DNA from: Sphingomonas prati
GTDB taxonomy: Bacteria > Pseudomonadota > Alphaproteobacteria > Sphingomonadales > Sphingomonadaceae
NCBI RefSeq assembly: GCF_014643515.1
Contig: NZ_BMJP01000001.1
Coordinates: 186,001-250,000, forward strand
Reading direction: 5' to 3'
DNA length: 64,000 nucleotides
A program made the translations under genes and the position numbers. The notes beneath the pieces are model-generated. The model had not been told where the DNA came from and searched no databases. It saw only the letters and a list, made by a program, of their open reading frames with translations. This document shows positions 1 through 9,137 of the stretch, piece by piece. The stretch's first letter is position 1. Every line of letters begins with the position of its first letter.

Positions 1-714
1 AGCTTCTTCACCGCCGATCCGCGCGCTGGGCGCGATGCGGCGCGGCTGTTCAACTACATCACCGGTTATGTCGAACCGCACGACATGGAACTGCTCACCA
101 TCTCGCCGATGGGCATGCGCGAACGGCTGGCCGAACTGATCGACGCGGAGATCGACACGGCGCGGGCAGGGGGCGAGGGGTCGATCTGGATCAAGATGAA
201 CTCGCTCGTCGATCCGGCGATCATCGAGAAACTGTACCGCGCTTCGGCGGCCGGCGTGCAGATCGACTGCATCATTCGCGGCATCTGCTGCCTGCGTCCC
301 GGCGTACCGGGGCTTAGCGACAATATCCGCGTGCGCTCCATCGTCGGGCGGTTCCTGGAACATAGCCGCATCATGTGCTTCGGCAACGGTGCAGCGCTCC
401 CCAACAAGCAGGCGAAGGTCTACATCTCGTCCGCCGACTGGATGCCGCGCAACTTCGACCGGCGCGTTGAATATCTGCTGCCGATCGAGAATCCGACCGT
501 CCACGCGCAGATCCTGGAACAGGTGATGGTCGCCAACCTGATCGACGACGAGCAGACGTGGCAGCTGTTGCCCGACGGCAGTTACGACCGGGTCCACACC
601 GGCCGCCGCCACTTCAACCTGCACCGTTATTTCATGACCAACCCGTCGCTGTCCGGCCGCGGCGAGGCGCGCAGCGGCGCGGTGCCGAAGCTCAGTTTGA
701 AGCGCGGGACATAG
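1..714 (+). CDS. ppk1: Polyphosphate kinase 1, C-terminal part (5' end outside window)
   Basis: The open frame enters from the left edge in frame 1 and encodes the last 237 residues of a PPK1, which transfers the terminal phosphate of ATP to a growing polyphosphate chain. The fragment opens with the conserved TADPR[11 protein letters not shown] segment of the C1 domain and continues through the C2 domain. The second conserved histidine region reads GRFLEHSRI, with the His codon at 361-363. The principal phospho-histidine of the family lies upstream, outside the window. The end ([11 protein letters not shown]) looks natural. An exopolyphosphatase starts 46 bp downstream on the same strand, so polyphosphate synthesis and breakdown are probably co-transcribed. 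Family assignment is firm; whether the 5' part is intact cannot be seen. Confidence 0.95.
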   Translation, partial: SFFTADPRAGRDAARLFNYITGYVEPHDMELLTISPMGMRERLAELIDAEIDTARAGGEGSIWIKMNSLVDPAIIEKLYRASAAGVQIDCIIRGICCLRPGVPGLSDNIRVRSIVGRFLEHSRIMCFGNGAALPNKQAKVYISSADWMPRNFDRRVEYLLPIENPTVHAQILEQVMVANLIDDEQTWQLLPDGSYDRVHTGRRHFNLHRYFMTNPSLSGRGEARSGAVPKLSLKRGT

Positions 715-760
715 CCGCAAGGGGTAGAAGTACCAGACCTTCTCGGCTACTTCCCCGGCC

Positions 761-2254
761 ATGGCCTTACCGATCTTTCGCCGCCGGGATGAGGCCGCCC
801 CGTCGGGCCGCATCGGCATCATCGACATCGGATCGAACTCGATCCGCCTCGTCGTCTACGACGCGCCGACCCGCACCCCGGTCATCCTGTTCAATGAAAA
901 GGTGATGGCCGGCCTCGGCAAGGGGCTGGCCAAGGACGGCGCGCTCGCGCAGGACGGAATCGCACGCGGCATGACCGCGCTGAAACGGTTCGCGACGCTG
1001 GCCCGCCAAATGGAGGTATCGAGCCTCCGCACCGTCGCCACCGCCGCGGTCCGCGACGCCCGCAATGGCGCGCTGTTCCTCGAACAGATCAAGGCGCTTG
1101 GCCTGCAGGTCGAACTGCTGTCCGGCGATCAGGAAGCCACGATGGCCGGCATGGGCGTGCTCGCCGGCATTCCGGGGGCGGACGGCATCGTCGGCGACCT
1201 CGGCGGCGGCAGCCTCGAACTGATCCGCGTCCATAGCGGCACGGTGCACGAGAAGCTGTCGCTGCCGCTCGGCGTCCTGCGGCTCGCTGCGATTCGCGCG
1301 CGTGGGCCCGGCGCGTTGCAACGCACCGTCGCCGCCGGGCTGGACGCAGCCGGCTGGACCGACATCCCTGCGGGGCTGCCGCTCTATCTCGTCGGCGGAT
1401 CGTGGCGCGCGCTGGCCCGGCTCGACATGTATCTGGAGGATTGGCCGCTGCCGATCATCCATCATTACCGCATGCCATCCGACCGTGCCGCACGGCTTGT
1501 CCGCGTGCTGGCGCAGATCGACCGCAAGCGGCTGCGCGAGGTTATCGGCCTGTCCGCATCGCGCTTGCCGACATTGCCCGATGCCGCCGCCCTGCTCAGC
1601 GTCGTGGTGCGCCAGCTGCAGACCAGCTCCCTCGTCGCCTCCGCCTACGGCCTGCGCGAAGGGTTGTTGCACGACACCTTGCCGGTCGCGGAACGGCGGC
1701 AGGATCCGCTCATTACCGCAACGCGGGAGGAGGGGGGGCGTCAGGGCCGCTTCGCCGAGCATGGCGACCTGCTCCATAACTGGATTGCCCCGCTGTTCCC
1801 GGACGAAGGCGCAGAGGACGCCCGCCTGCGCCATGCTGCCTGCCTGCTGGGCGACGTCGGCTGGCGTGCGCACCCCGAGTTCCGCGCCGCCCGCGGCCTC
1901 GACACCGCATTGCACGGCAACTGGGTCGGCATCGACGCACGTGGCCGGGCGATCGTCGCCCGCGCGCTCTACACCAGCTTCGGCGGGACGCTGCCGGTGC
2001 CGCTGCTCGACCGCCTGTTCACGGCCGAGGACAAGGCCATGGCCGACCGCTGGGGCCACGCGATGCGCCTCGGTCAGCGCCTGTCGGGCGGCGTGGCCGG
2101 TCCGCTGGCGGGCAGCAGCGTCGCACTCGCCGGCGACGCGATCACGCTGACCTTGCCCGCGGACCACCGCGATCTGGCGGGCGAATCGGTCGAACGTCGG
2201 CTCAAGATTCTCGCAACCGCGCTCGGCCGTAGGCCGGAAACGATCGTCGGTTAG
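761..2254 (+). CDS. ppx: Ppx/GppA family exopolyphosphatase
   Basis: A 497-residue protein of the actin-like ASKHA fold that removes terminal phosphates from polyphosphate or ppGpp-related pentaphosphate. The N-terminus has the phosphate-1 loop IIDIGSNSIRLVVYD (about residues 21-35), and the second phosphate loop GDLGGGSLEL sits near residue 150. The C-terminal third is a helical HD-like region with LLHNW and RHAACLLGDVGW, as in long alphaproteobacterial Ppx proteins. The ATG at 761 lacks a strong Shine-Dalgarno, which fits coupling to the ppk1 gene 46 bp upstream. Exopolyphosphatase is preferred over GppA because of the neighbour and the length, but sequence alone does not exclude pppGpp hydrolysis. 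Confidence 0.92.
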   Translation: MALPIFRRRDEAAPSGRIGIIDIGSNSIRLVVYDAPTRTPVILFNEKVMAGLGKGLAKDGALAQDGIARGMTALKRFATLARQMEVSSLRTVATAAVRDARNGALFLEQIKALGLQVELLSGDQEATMAGMGVLAGIPGADGIVGDLGGGSLELIRVHSGTVHEKLSLPLGVLRLAAIRARGPGALQRTVAAGLDAAGWTDIPAGLPLYLVGGSWRALARLDMYLEDWPLPIIHHYRMPSDRAARLVRVLAQIDRKRLREVIGLSASRLPTLPDAAALLSVVVRQLQTSSLVASAYGLREGLLHDTLPVAERRQDPLITATREEGGRQGRFAEHGDLLHNWIAPLFPDEGAEDARLRHAACLLGDVGWRAHPEFRAARGLDTALHGNWVGIDARGRAIVARALYTSFGGTLPVPLLDRLFTAEDKAMADRWGHAMRLGQRLSGGVAGPLAGSSVALAGDAITLTLPADHRDLAGESVERRLKILATALGRRPETIVG

Positions 2255-2343
2255 GCACTACTTTTCTAACCCGTCCATGCCACGCGAAGCCAACCGCTTC
2301 GCTAGTGGGATTGTGCCTAGAATGCGTTCGGCATGGATGGGTT
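2252..2343. repeat. Interleaved inverted repeats between convergent ppx and antiporter genes
   Basis: Three pairs of complementary arms lie in about 90 bp. Arm A taggcac (2252-2258, including the ppx stop) matches gtgccta (2313-2319). Arm B aacccgtccatgcc (2268-2281) matches ggcatggatgggtt (2330-2343) with one G-U type pair. A local hairpin gcgaagc/gcttcgc (2284-2290 and 2296-2302) sits inside both. A and B interleave, so the full set could form a pseudoknot or two alternative folds. There is no clean T-run after the arms, so this is not a classic intrinsic terminator, although it lies where both convergent transcripts end. Confidence 0.5.
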
Positions 2344-2381
2344 GGTCAATTGAGCAATTTACCCTGATTTCCGCCCGGAGA

Positions 2382-4187
2382 TCACTCCACCACGGGATCA
2401 GCCGCCAGATCGCTCAGCCGCCGCCGTTGGATCGGCGGCTCGTGATCGACCGCCCCCATCTCCATGATCTTGCTGCGCAGTTCGGCGCGCTTCGTATGGA
2501 TCGACGCGATCACCGGGCCCATCGCGACGCCCAGATCGACCAGCACCGCCTCCGATAGCTGCAACGAGCTTTCCAGCGTCTCCGGCACCGCATCGGTCAC
2601 GCCGGCGCGGTAAAGTTCGGCCGCATGGTTCGGATCGCGCGCCCGCGCAACGATCGTGAGCGCCGGATGCATCAGCCGCACCTTGCGTGTGATCCGCACC
2701 AGCTGGACCGGATCGTCCATCGTCAGCACCAGCGCCTTCGCCGTCTCCAGCTGCAACCGCTCGAGCATGCCGGGCCGCACGATGTCGCCATATTGCGCAT
2801 TATAGCCGCGCATCCGGGCGTGAGCGACCGCGTCGACATCCGCCTCGATCGCCACATAGGGCTGCTTGTGTGCGTCGAGCATCTGCGCGACCAGCCGACC
2901 GACCCGCCCACAGCCGATGATGACCGTCCGCTCGGTGTCGGTGCTCGCCTCCGGCAGCTCCGTCTTGACGTTGCGCTCCGCCCGCTTCGACAAATCGCTG
3001 CCGACGCGTGCGAGCAGCGGCGTGATGGTCAGCCCCAGCGCGGTCACGATCTGCCAGAAGGACGCGGTCGACGCCTGGATCAGCTGCGCCTGCGCCGCGG
3101 CGGCCAGCACGATCAGCGTCGTCTCGGACGGCGACGCCATCAGCAGGCCAACCTCCGCCGCCAGCCCGCGCGTGGCCCCGCGCAGCCGGAGCAGCACCGC
3201 AGTGACGACCGTCTTGGCGATCACGACACCTACAACCGCAGTCGCCAGCGGAACCCAGCTGCCCGCGATCAACCGCAGGTCGAGGGACATGCCGACCGTA
3301 ATCAGGAACACGCCCAGCGCGAGCCCGCGGAACGGCGCGGTCATCGCCTCCACCTCGGTATGATAATCCGTCTCGGCAATCAGGATGCCCGCCAGCAGCG
3401 CGCCGACGATCGGCGACAGTCCGGCCGCCGTCGTCGCGACGCTCGCCAGGATCACGACGAGCAGGCTGGCCGCCAGGAACAGCTCCGGGCTCTTGGTGCG
3501 CGCCGCCTGCGCGAACAGCCGGGGCAGCAGTAGCCGACCGAGCACCATCATGCCCGCGACCGTCGCCACGCCGATCAGCAATGTCCGGACCAGCCCGTCC
3601 CACCCTGCATCGGCCGACATCGGTGCAAGCGCGCCGAGCAGGAAGATGATCGGCACCAGCGCCAGATCCTCGAACAGCAGCATTGCGAACGCCGCCTTGC
3701 CCACCGCGCTCCGCATCCCGGCGATCGGCAGCACCAGTGCGGTCGATGACAGCGCGAGCGCGAGCCCGAGCCCCATCGCGCCCGCCGGTTCCTGCCCAAG
3801 CAGGAACAGCGCGCCGCCAATCAACCCAGCCGACACCACGAGTTCGGCCGCCCCGAGCCCGAACACGTCGGTCCGCATCGACCAGAGCCGCCGGAACGAC
3901 AGCTCCAGCCCGATCGAGAAGAGCAGCAGGATGATGCCGAATTCCGCGAACGGCTCGATCGCGTGCGGGCTCGATATCGTGATGTGGTAGAGCCACGGGA
4001 ACCGCCCGGACAACGCGCCGAGCCCGGCCGGCCCCACCAGCATGCCGACCAGGATGAACCCGATGACCGGGTTGACCCGGGCGCGCGCAAAGGCGGGAAT
4101 GACCAGACCGGCCGCGCCGAGGATGACGAGGGCATCGCTGAATGCGTCGGAGTTGATCGGTAGCGCCATCGCGCGACCATTCGACAT
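2382..4187 (-). CDS. CPA2-family cation:proton antiporter with TrkA-N domain (Kef/YbaL type)
   Basis: A 601-residue inner-membrane protein. Residues 1 to about 400 are very hydrophobic and form about 12-13 membrane segments of the Na+/H+ exchanger fold, with the LVIPAFARARVNPVIGFILVG start typical of Kef/YbaL proteins split by short loops. From about residue 410 a cytoplasmic RCK/TrkA-N Rossmann domain follows, with the nucleotide-binding GCGRVGRLVAQML motif. These proteins exchange K+ or Na+ for H+ under control of a bound nucleotide. The start could be the ATG at 4187 or the internal ATG at 4169 (MALPIN). The gene follows the GNAT-nitrilase gene by 38 bp on the same strand and may share its transcript. 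The transported ion is not decided by the sequence. Confidence 0.88.
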   Translation of the reverse strand: MSNGRAMALPINSDAFSDALVILGAAGLVIPAFARARVNPVIGFILVGMLVGPAGLGALSGRFPWLYHITISSPHAIEPFAEFGIILLLFSIGLELSFRRLWSMRTDVFGLGAAELVVSAGLIGGALFLLGQEPAGAMGLGLALALSSTALVLPIAGMRSAVGKAAFAMLLFEDLALVPIIFLLGALAPMSADAGWDGLVRTLLIGVATVAGMMVLGRLLLPRLFAQAARTKSPELFLAASLLVVILASVATTAAGLSPIVGALLAGILIAETDYHTEVEAMTAPFRGLALGVFLITVGMSLDLRLIAGSWVPLATAVVGVVIAKTVVTAVLLRLRGATRGLAAEVGLLMASPSETTLIVLAAAAQAQLIQASTASFWQIVTALGLTITPLLARVGSDLSKRAERNVKTELPEASTDTERTVIIGCGRVGRLVAQMLDAHKQPYVAIEADVDAVAHARMRGYNAQYGDIVRPGMLERLQLETAKALVLTMDDPVQLVRITRKVRLMHPALTIVARARDPNHAAELYRAGVTDAVPETLESSLQLSEAVLVDLGVAMGPVIASIHTKRAELRSKIMEMGAVDHEPPIQRRRLSDLAADPVVE

Positions 4188-4225
4188 CCGACGCGCCGTG
4201 TCACCCCTTCCTGTTACGTAAGGCG

Positions 4226-5833
4226 TCAGCCGCCGCCGGGTGCGCGGCTCCCCATCGGCCGGCTGTCGACCTGCGGCTGTTCGCCGTGCGGCCGGTTGCT
4301 CCAGTCGATCGCGTACAGGTCAAACCGGCGATCGGCCAGGTTGCGCACCGTGCCCTCGGCGCGAGCCCAGGTCAGGTCGGCCAGGTTCACGTCGGCAATC
4401 GTCAGCGTCTCGACATTCTCGGTCGATTCCGCCGCGATGCCGTCGCGCGCGAACGGGAAGTCGCACGGCGTCAGGATCGCCGACTGGGCATATTGGATGT
4501 CCATATTGTCGACGTTCGGCAGGTTGCCGACATTGCCCGACATCACGACATAACACTGGTTCTCGATCGCCCGGGCCTGCGCGCAGTAGCGGACGCGGAG
4601 ATAACCCTGCCGGCTGTCCGTGCAGAACGGCACGAAGATGATCCGCGCGCCACCGTCCGCCAACCGCCGGGCCAGTTCCGGAAACTCGCTGTCATAACAT
4701 ATCAACACGCCGATCGGGCCGCAGTCGGTCTGGATCGTGTCCAGCGAGTCGCCGCCCTTGATCTTCCACCAGTAACGCTCGTTCGGCGTCGGGTGGATCT
4801 TCTCCTGACCGTGGACCGACCCGTCGCGAAGGCAGACATAGGTGATGTTCTGGATATCGCCGTCGTCGGTCCGCGTCGGGTGCGACCCGCCGATGATGTT
4901 GACGTTATACTCCAGCGCCATCCGGCTGAGTTCCGTAATCAGCGGCTGGGTATGCTCGGTCAGCCGGTCGATCGCCTCCATCGGCGACAACTCCTGCTTT
5001 TCGAATGACAGCAGGGCCAGCGTGAACAGCTCCGGGAACACCACGAAGTCGGCTTTATAATCCGACGCGATATCAACGAAATATTCGACGTTCTTGATGA
5101 ACTCCGCGAAATCCTTGACCGGCTTCGTCTGGAACTGGACCGTCGCCAAACGCACGCTCTCAATGCCGCGCGGCACGCGGAATTCGGGCGCCTCGTTCGG
5201 ATCGACATAGGGGTTGCGCCAGATCATCAGCGCAGCCGCACCGCCGGACTGCTTGTCCTCCGGCAGGTAGCGCGGCAGAATTCCGGCCGGCTCGAACCCG
5301 TTCGCCAGCTGGAACCCGATCACCGGATCGCGCAGCGTCCCCTCCTTGATCCCGGCGAGATAGCCCTCGGGCCCGTCGACCCGGTCGCGCACGCGGCGAT
5401 AGCCCGGAAGCCGCCCACCGAACGCGATCCCGCGCAGCTCAAGCCGCTCCGCCAGTGCGCGCCGCGCCTCGTACAGCCGCTTGCCGATCCGCAGACCGCG
5501 GCGGTCCGGGTCGACGCACATCTCGAACCCGTAGAGCCAGTCGCCGGTCGGATCGTGACGCGAACCGAACCCGTTGCCCGAAATCTGTTCCCAGTCGTGC
5601 GGCGACATGACGACCGTCTCGTCCAGCCGCGACGAGGCGCAGTAACCGACGACATCGTCGTCATAGACCGCGACGAACTGGCCATCGGGAAAGTTGTTGA
5701 TCTGGCCGCGGATCTGGCCCTCGGCATAGTTGCCCATGCGCGGATAGACGCGCTTGATAAGCTCGATGATCGCGACAGAATCGGCCGGAAGTGCGTTGCG
5801 CACCTCCAGCCGAGCACGTGTACTTTTAGCCAT
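4226..5833 (-). CDS. Bifunctional GNAT acetyltransferase / carbon-nitrogen hydrolase fusion
   Basis: A 535-residue two-domain protein. Residues about 8-205 form a GNAT-type domain, with the acetyl-CoA loop region around DPDRRGLRIGKRLYEARR (109-126). Residues about 225-520 form a nitrilase-superfamily domain with the full catalytic set: Glu268 in FPELF, Lys345 in GQEKIHP and Cys379 in GVLICYDSEFPE. The fusion is known as a widespread but poorly characterised family; amide hydrolysis plus acyl transfer is the simplest guess. The ATG at 5833 (MAKSTRARLEV) is preferred to the ATG at 5854, because the latter lies in a hairpin loop and adds unconserved residues. It follows icd, and its ribosome binding site is inside a 12-bp stem. 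Confidence 0.9.
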   Translation of the reverse strand: MAKSTRARLEVRNALPADSVAIIELIKRVYPRMGNYAEGQIRGQINNFPDGQFVAVYDDDVVGYCASSRLDETVVMSPHDWEQISGNGFGSRHDPTGDWLYGFEMCVDPDRRGLRIGKRLYEARRALAERLELRGIAFGGRLPGYRRVRDRVDGPEGYLAGIKEGTLRDPVIGFQLANGFEPAGILPRYLPEDKQSGGAAALMIWRNPYVDPNEAPEFRVPRGIESVRLATVQFQTKPVKDFAEFIKNVEYFVDIASDYKADFVVFPELFTLALLSFEKQELSPMEAIDRLTEHTQPLITELSRMALEYNVNIIGGSHPTRTDDGDIQNITYVCLRDGSVHGQEKIHPTPNERYWWKIKGGDSLDTIQTDCGPIGVLICYDSEFPELARRLADGGARIIFVPFCTDSRQGYLRVRYCAQARAIENQCYVVMSGNVGNLPNVDNMDIQYAQSAILTPCDFPFARDGIAAESTENVETLTIADVNLADLTWARAEGTVRNLADRRFDLYAIDWSNRPHGEQPQVDSRPMGSRAPGGG

Positions 5834-5835
5834 GT

Positions 5836-5868
5836 AATCCCCCGTTCGTCCCACCAGAACGGGGGATT
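5836..5868 (-). promoter_or_regulatory. 12-bp perfect hairpin covering the Shine-Dalgarno of the GNAT-nitrilase gene
   Basis: The arms aatcccccgttc (5836-5847) and gaacgggggatt (5857-5868) are perfectly complementary around a 9-nt loop. On the minus strand the stem begins 15 nt after the icd stop codon. Its 3' arm contains GGGGG (5843-5839), five nt before the ATG at 5833, which is the only Shine-Dalgarno-like sequence available. The stem could therefore end or protect the icd message and also hold the downstream ribosome binding site closed. Only two T residues follow the stem, so it is a weak intrinsic terminator. Confidence 0.6.
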
Positions 5869-5883
5869 CCGTTACGCGTTCCG

Positions 5884-7104
5884 TCAGGCGGGAACGTTCA
5901 TCGCCTTCTCGAGATTCTGGACGATCGCCTCGAAGAACTGCTCGGTCGTCATCCAGGGCTGCTGCGGCCCGATCAGGATCGCCAGATCCTTGGTCATCGC
6001 GCCCTGCTCGACGGTCTCGATGCAGACCCGCTCCAGCGTCTCGGCGAACTTGGTCACTTCCGGCGTGCCGTCGAACTGGCCGCGGAACTTCAAGCCGCCG
6101 GTCCAGGCGAAGATCGACGCGATCGGATTGGTCGACGTCGCCTTGCCCTTCTCGTGCATGCGGAAGTGGCGCGTGACGGTGCCGTGCGCCGCCTCGGCCT
6201 CGACCGTCTTGCCGTCGGGCGACAGCAGGACGGACGTCATCAGGCCGAGCGAGCCGAAGCCCTGTGCGACCTGATCCGACTGCACGTCACCGTCATAGTT
6301 CTTGCAGGCCCAGACGAACTTGCCGCTCCACTTCAGCGCCGATGCGACCATGTCGTCGATCAGGCGATGTTCGTAGACGATGTTGGCGTCGCGGAACTTG
6401 TCGGCGAATTCCGCGGCGAACACTTCGGCGAACAGATCCTTGAAGCGGCCGTCATAGGCCTTCAGGATCGTGTTCTTGGTCGACAGGTACAGCGGCCAGC
6501 CACGCTGCAGCGCGTAGTTCATCGATGCGCGCGCGAAATCGCGGATCGAATCGTCGAGGTTGTACATGCCCATCGCGACACCGGCGGACGGGTAGTTGAA
6601 CACTTCCTCCTCGATCCGCTGGCCGTCTTCGCCTTCCCAGATCATCTTGAGCTTGCCGGGGCCGGGCACCTTGAAATCGGTCGCGCGGTACTGGTCGCCG
6701 AACGCGTGGCGGCCGACGACGATCGGGTCGGTCCAGCCCGGGATCAGCCGGGGGACGTTCTTGATGACGATCGGTTCGCGGAAGACGACGCCGCCCAGGA
6801 TGTTGCGGATCGTGCCGTTGGGCGACTTCCACATCTTCTTCAGGCCGAATTCCTCGACCCGCTGCTCGTCCGGGGTGATCGTCGCGCACTTCACGCCGAC
6901 GCCGTACTTCTGGATCGCATGCGCGCTCTCCACCGTGACGCGGTCGTCGGTGGCGTCGCGATTCTCCATGCCCAGATCGTAATATTGCAGGTCGATATCG
7001 AGATAGGGGAGGATCAGCCGCTCACGGATCCAGGCCCAGATGATGCGGGTCATCTCATCGCCGTCCATTTCGACGACGGGGGTTTTCACCTTGATCTTGG
7101 CCAT
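5884..7104 (-). CDS. icd: NADP-dependent isocitrate dehydrogenase
   Basis: A 406-residue TCA-cycle enzyme that oxidises isocitrate to 2-oxoglutarate with NADP. The start [23 protein letters not shown] and the internal segments [31 protein letters not shown] and [12 protein letters not shown] mark the eukaryote-like homodimeric subfamily common in Alphaproteobacteria, not the E. coli type. Length matches the family (about 400-410). It is the first gene of a leftward set with the GNAT-nitrilase and antiporter, and is divergent from psd across 157 bp. A foldable stem lies right after its stop codon. Confidence 0.97.
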   Translation of the reverse strand: MAKIKVKTPVVEMDGDEMTRIIWAWIRERLILPYLDIDLQYYDLGMENRDATDDRVTVESAHAIQKYGVGVKCATITPDEQRVEEFGLKKMWKSPNGTIRNILGGVVFREPIVIKNVPRLIPGWTDPIVVGRHAFGDQYRATDFKVPGPGKLKMIWEGEDGQRIEEEVFNYPSAGVAMGMYNLDDSIRDFARASMNYALQRGWPLYLSTKNTILKAYDGRFKDLFAEVFAAEFADKFRDANIVYEHRLIDDMVASALKWSGKFVWACKNYDGDVQSDQVAQGFGSLGLMTSVLLSPDGKTVEAEAAHGTVTRHFRMHEKGKATSTNPIASIFAWTGGLKFRGQFDGTPEVTKFAETLERVCIETVEQGAMTKDLAILIGPQQPWMTTEQFFEAIVQNLEKAMNVPA

Positions 7105-7261
7105 GTTGCTACGCCTTGTTCCGGGGGAGGAAAGTCCCGGCTCGCTTACGGGACAGTGCCGCCGGGATCAACCGGCGCGGGGCGGGAAGGGTGGTGTCCC
7201 CGGTGCGTCGCGGGTGCACCGCCGTCATTGTCTCACGGCCCGGGGCTGCTACGATAGCACG

Positions 7262-7996
7262 ATGACATCGCTCGAAAAGCCGGACGTCGGCACCACTACG
7301 ATCAAATGGCGCTTTCCCTCCGTCCATCCGGACGGTCGGAAGTTCGTCCTCATCTCCGCGGCGATCACCGTTCTGCTGCTGTTCTTTATCTGGGACGAGC
7401 TGGGTTTCGTCTTCATCGGCATCACGGCGTGGGTCGCCGCCTTCTTCCGCGATCCGATCCGCACCACGCCGCGCGGGGAGGGGCTGATCATCGCGCCGGC
7501 CGACGGGTTGATCACCATGATCGCCACCGTCGCGCCACCGCGCGAGCTCGAGGGCCCGGACGGGCTCGGCAACCTGCCGATGACGCGCGTGTCGATCTTC
7601 ATGAGTGTGTTCGACGTGCACATCAACCGGTCGCCGATTGCCGGCACGATCCGGCGGGTCGTCTATATCTCCGGCGCGTTCCTCAATGCCGACCTCGACA
7701 AGGCGAGCGAGGACAATGAGCGTCAACACATCCTGGTCGAAGGCACCGATGGCACGCGGATCGGCTTTACGCAGATCGCCGGGCTGGTCGCGCGCCGCAT
7801 CGTGCCGTTCGTGAAGCCGGGCGACATCGTCGCGCAGGCGCAGCGCGTCGGGTTGATCCGCTTCGGCAGCCGGGTCGACGTCTATCTGCCGGCCGGAACA
7901 TTGCCGCGCGTGACGCTGGGGCAGCGGACGCTGGCGGGCGAGACGGTGCTGGCGAAGGTTGGCGAGTCGATCACCGTCACCGGGGTGGCCCAGTGA
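7262..7996 (+). CDS. psd: Phosphatidylserine decarboxylase (archaetidylserine-type short form)
   Basis: A 244-residue proenzyme that makes phosphatidylethanolamine from phosphatidylserine at the inner membrane. The self-cleavage site is the Gly202-Ser203 pair in [10 protein letters not shown] (Ser codon 7868-7870); cleavage yields a large membrane-bound beta chain and a small alpha chain with the pyruvoyl cofactor. Hydrophobic segments at about 27-60 anchor it, and FDVHINRSP is the conserved active-site region. The ATG at 7262 was chosen because the longer frame upstream has no homologous character, although no good Shine-Dalgarno is visible. It overlaps pssA by four bases (GTGA), which supplies its substrate. 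Confidence 0.95.
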   Translation: MTSLEKPDVGTTTIKWRFPSVHPDGRKFVLISAAITVLLLFFIWDELGFVFIGITAWVAAFFRDPIRTTPRGEGLIIAPADGLITMIATVAPPRELEGPDGLGNLPMTRVSIFMSVFDVHINRSPIAGTIRRVVYISGAFLNADLDKASEDNERQHILVEGTDGTRIGFTQIAGLVARRIVPFVKPGDIVAQAQRVGLIRFGSRVDVYLPAGTLPRVTLGQRTLAGETVLAKVGESITVTGVAQ

Positions 7997-8790
7997 GGCC
8001 GGTCCGCCGAGTGGGGCTGAAGGATCGGCCGCGACGCGGTATCCCGCTGCGGGCGGTCGCACCGAACGCCGTCACCGCGCTGGCGCTGTGTTTCGGCCTG
8101 TCCGGCGTGCGATTCGCGATCTCTGCGGCCGGCGGCGTGGCGGGGGACTGGGAAAAGGCCCTGCTGTCGATCCTGTTCGCCGGCGTGCTGGATGGGCTCG
8201 ACGGCCGCATCGCGAGGATGCTGAAGGGCGAAAGCCGGTTCGGTGCCGAACTCGATTCGCTGTCGGACGTCATCGCGTTCGGCGTGTCGCCCGCGATCGT
8301 CATCTATCTCTGGTCGCTACAGATGATGCCGCAGTTCGGCTGGACGTTCGCACTCGCGCATGCGGTCTGCTGCGCACTTCGGCTCGCACGCTTCAATGCC
8401 GCGATCGATACGAAGGAACAGCCGCACAAGTCGGCCGGCTTCCTCACCGGCATCCCGGCACCGGCGGCGGCGGGTCTTGCGTTCCTGCCGATCTACCTCT
8501 GGCTCTGGACCGGGCTCGGCATCTTCCGCGAATGGTATGTCGTGGCACCGTGGATCGCCGCGGTCGCATTCCTGATGGTTTCGGACATCGCGACGTTCAG
8601 CTGGGGTGCGCTGCGCCTTCGCCACGGTGTCCGGTTTGGCGCCCTGGTGGGACTTGCGGTGGTGACTGGTGCACTCATCAGCGCGCCGTGGGCGACGCTG
8701 ACTGTAGCCAGCATCGCGTATATCGCGGCCATCCCGTTCGGAATGACCGCCTATCGAAAGGTCAGGCGGCTACGCGAAGCGACGGCGTGA
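7993..8790 (+). CDS. pssA: CDP-diacylglycerol--serine O-phosphatidyltransferase
   Basis: A 265-residue integral membrane enzyme that joins serine to CDP-diacylglycerol. The CDP-alcohol phosphatidyltransferase signature DG-x2-AR-x8-G-x3-D-x3-D is complete in [19 protein letters not shown] plus SLSD. About six to eight hydrophobic segments follow. The start is GTG at 7993, overlapping the psd stop as GTGA, which implies coupled translation of two consecutive steps of phosphatidylethanolamine synthesis. The 3' end overlaps the convergent small membrane gene by 29 bp. Confidence 0.95.
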   Translation: MRPVRRVGLKDRPRRGIPLRAVAPNAVTALALCFGLSGVRFAISAAGGVAGDWEKALLSILFAGVLDGLDGRIARMLKGESRFGAELDSLSDVIAFGVSPAIVIYLWSLQMMPQFGWTFALAHAVCCALRLARFNAAIDTKEQPHKSAGFLTGIPAPAAAGLAFLPIYLWLWTGLGIFREWYVVAPWIAAVAFLMVSDIATFSWGALRLRHGVRFGALVGLAVVTGALISAPWATLTVASIAYIAAIPFGMTAYRKVRRLREATA

Positions 8791-8986
8791 CGCGGCGCGC
8801 GCTTGCCACATAACGGACCCGGACACGGGCTACACCGGCCGACACCGGCGCGACGGAGACGGCAGCGGGGGGCAGCTGCAAGGCGGACAGGATCAAGGTC
8901 TTCGACGCCATCAACTGCGCGATGCAACCGGCGACGGAAGCGAACAGGATGACCGTAAAGAATGCGAACGTGAGGGAATGAAGCAC
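8762..8986 (-). CDS. Small membrane protein, unknown function
   Basis: A 74-residue protein I do not recognise. Residues about 3-30 (LTFAFFTVILFASVAGCIAQLMA) form one likely membrane helix or uncleaved signal, followed by a hydrophobic and then basic tail ([18 protein letters not shown]). It starts with GTG at 8986, preceded by an excellent AAGGAGAG Shine-Dalgarno six nt upstream, which is the main reason to accept it as a gene. It is convergent with pssA and overlaps its last 29 bp. A possible general-stress (EcfG) promoter lies at 9063-9039. Confidence 0.65.
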   Translation of the reverse strand: MLHSLTFAFFTVILFASVAGCIAQLMASKTLILSALQLPPAAVSVAPVSAGVARVRVRYVASARRVTPSLRVAA

Positions 8987-9038
8987 GAAACTCTCCTTGG
9001 CCGAAGCATCCGGTGATCCCGCCAGCCGTGAAGTGGTT

Positions 9039-9063
9039 AACCGCCGCGATCATTGACGGTTCC
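9039..9063 (-). promoter_or_regulatory. Possible EcfG-type (general stress) promoter for the small membrane gene
   Basis: On the minus strand GGAAC (9063-9059) is followed after 16 nt by GGTT (9042-9039). The alphaproteobacterial EcfG consensus is GGAAC-N16/17-CGTT, so the -10 has one mismatch. Two more GGAAC copies stand just upstream (plus-strand GTTCC near 9068 and 9079) without a matching -10. A start near 9032 would give a leader of about 45 nt to the GTG at 8986. This is a motif match only. Confidence 0.35.
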
Positions 9064-9137
9064 GTATGTTCCCTTTCTGTTCCCTGATCAAGCCTTGATT
9101 TGTGCTGCGAACGCGGCTAGTTGCGCCATATTCCCCA

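Noticed and set aside
767-2167. Minus-strand open frame opposite ppx
   Set aside because: The plus strand encodes a complete Ppx with its phosphate loops; the opposite frame is a shadow.
5834-5854. Earlier ATG (MGRTGDY extension) for the GNAT-nitrilase gene
   Set aside because: The extra codons lie inside the hairpin and have no Shine-Dalgarno; the MAKST start fits the conserved N-terminus.
9093-9121. Sigma-70-like TTGATT-N17-TAGTTG before rpsB
   Set aside because: The -10 agrees at only two or three positions, so it is not listed as a promoter.
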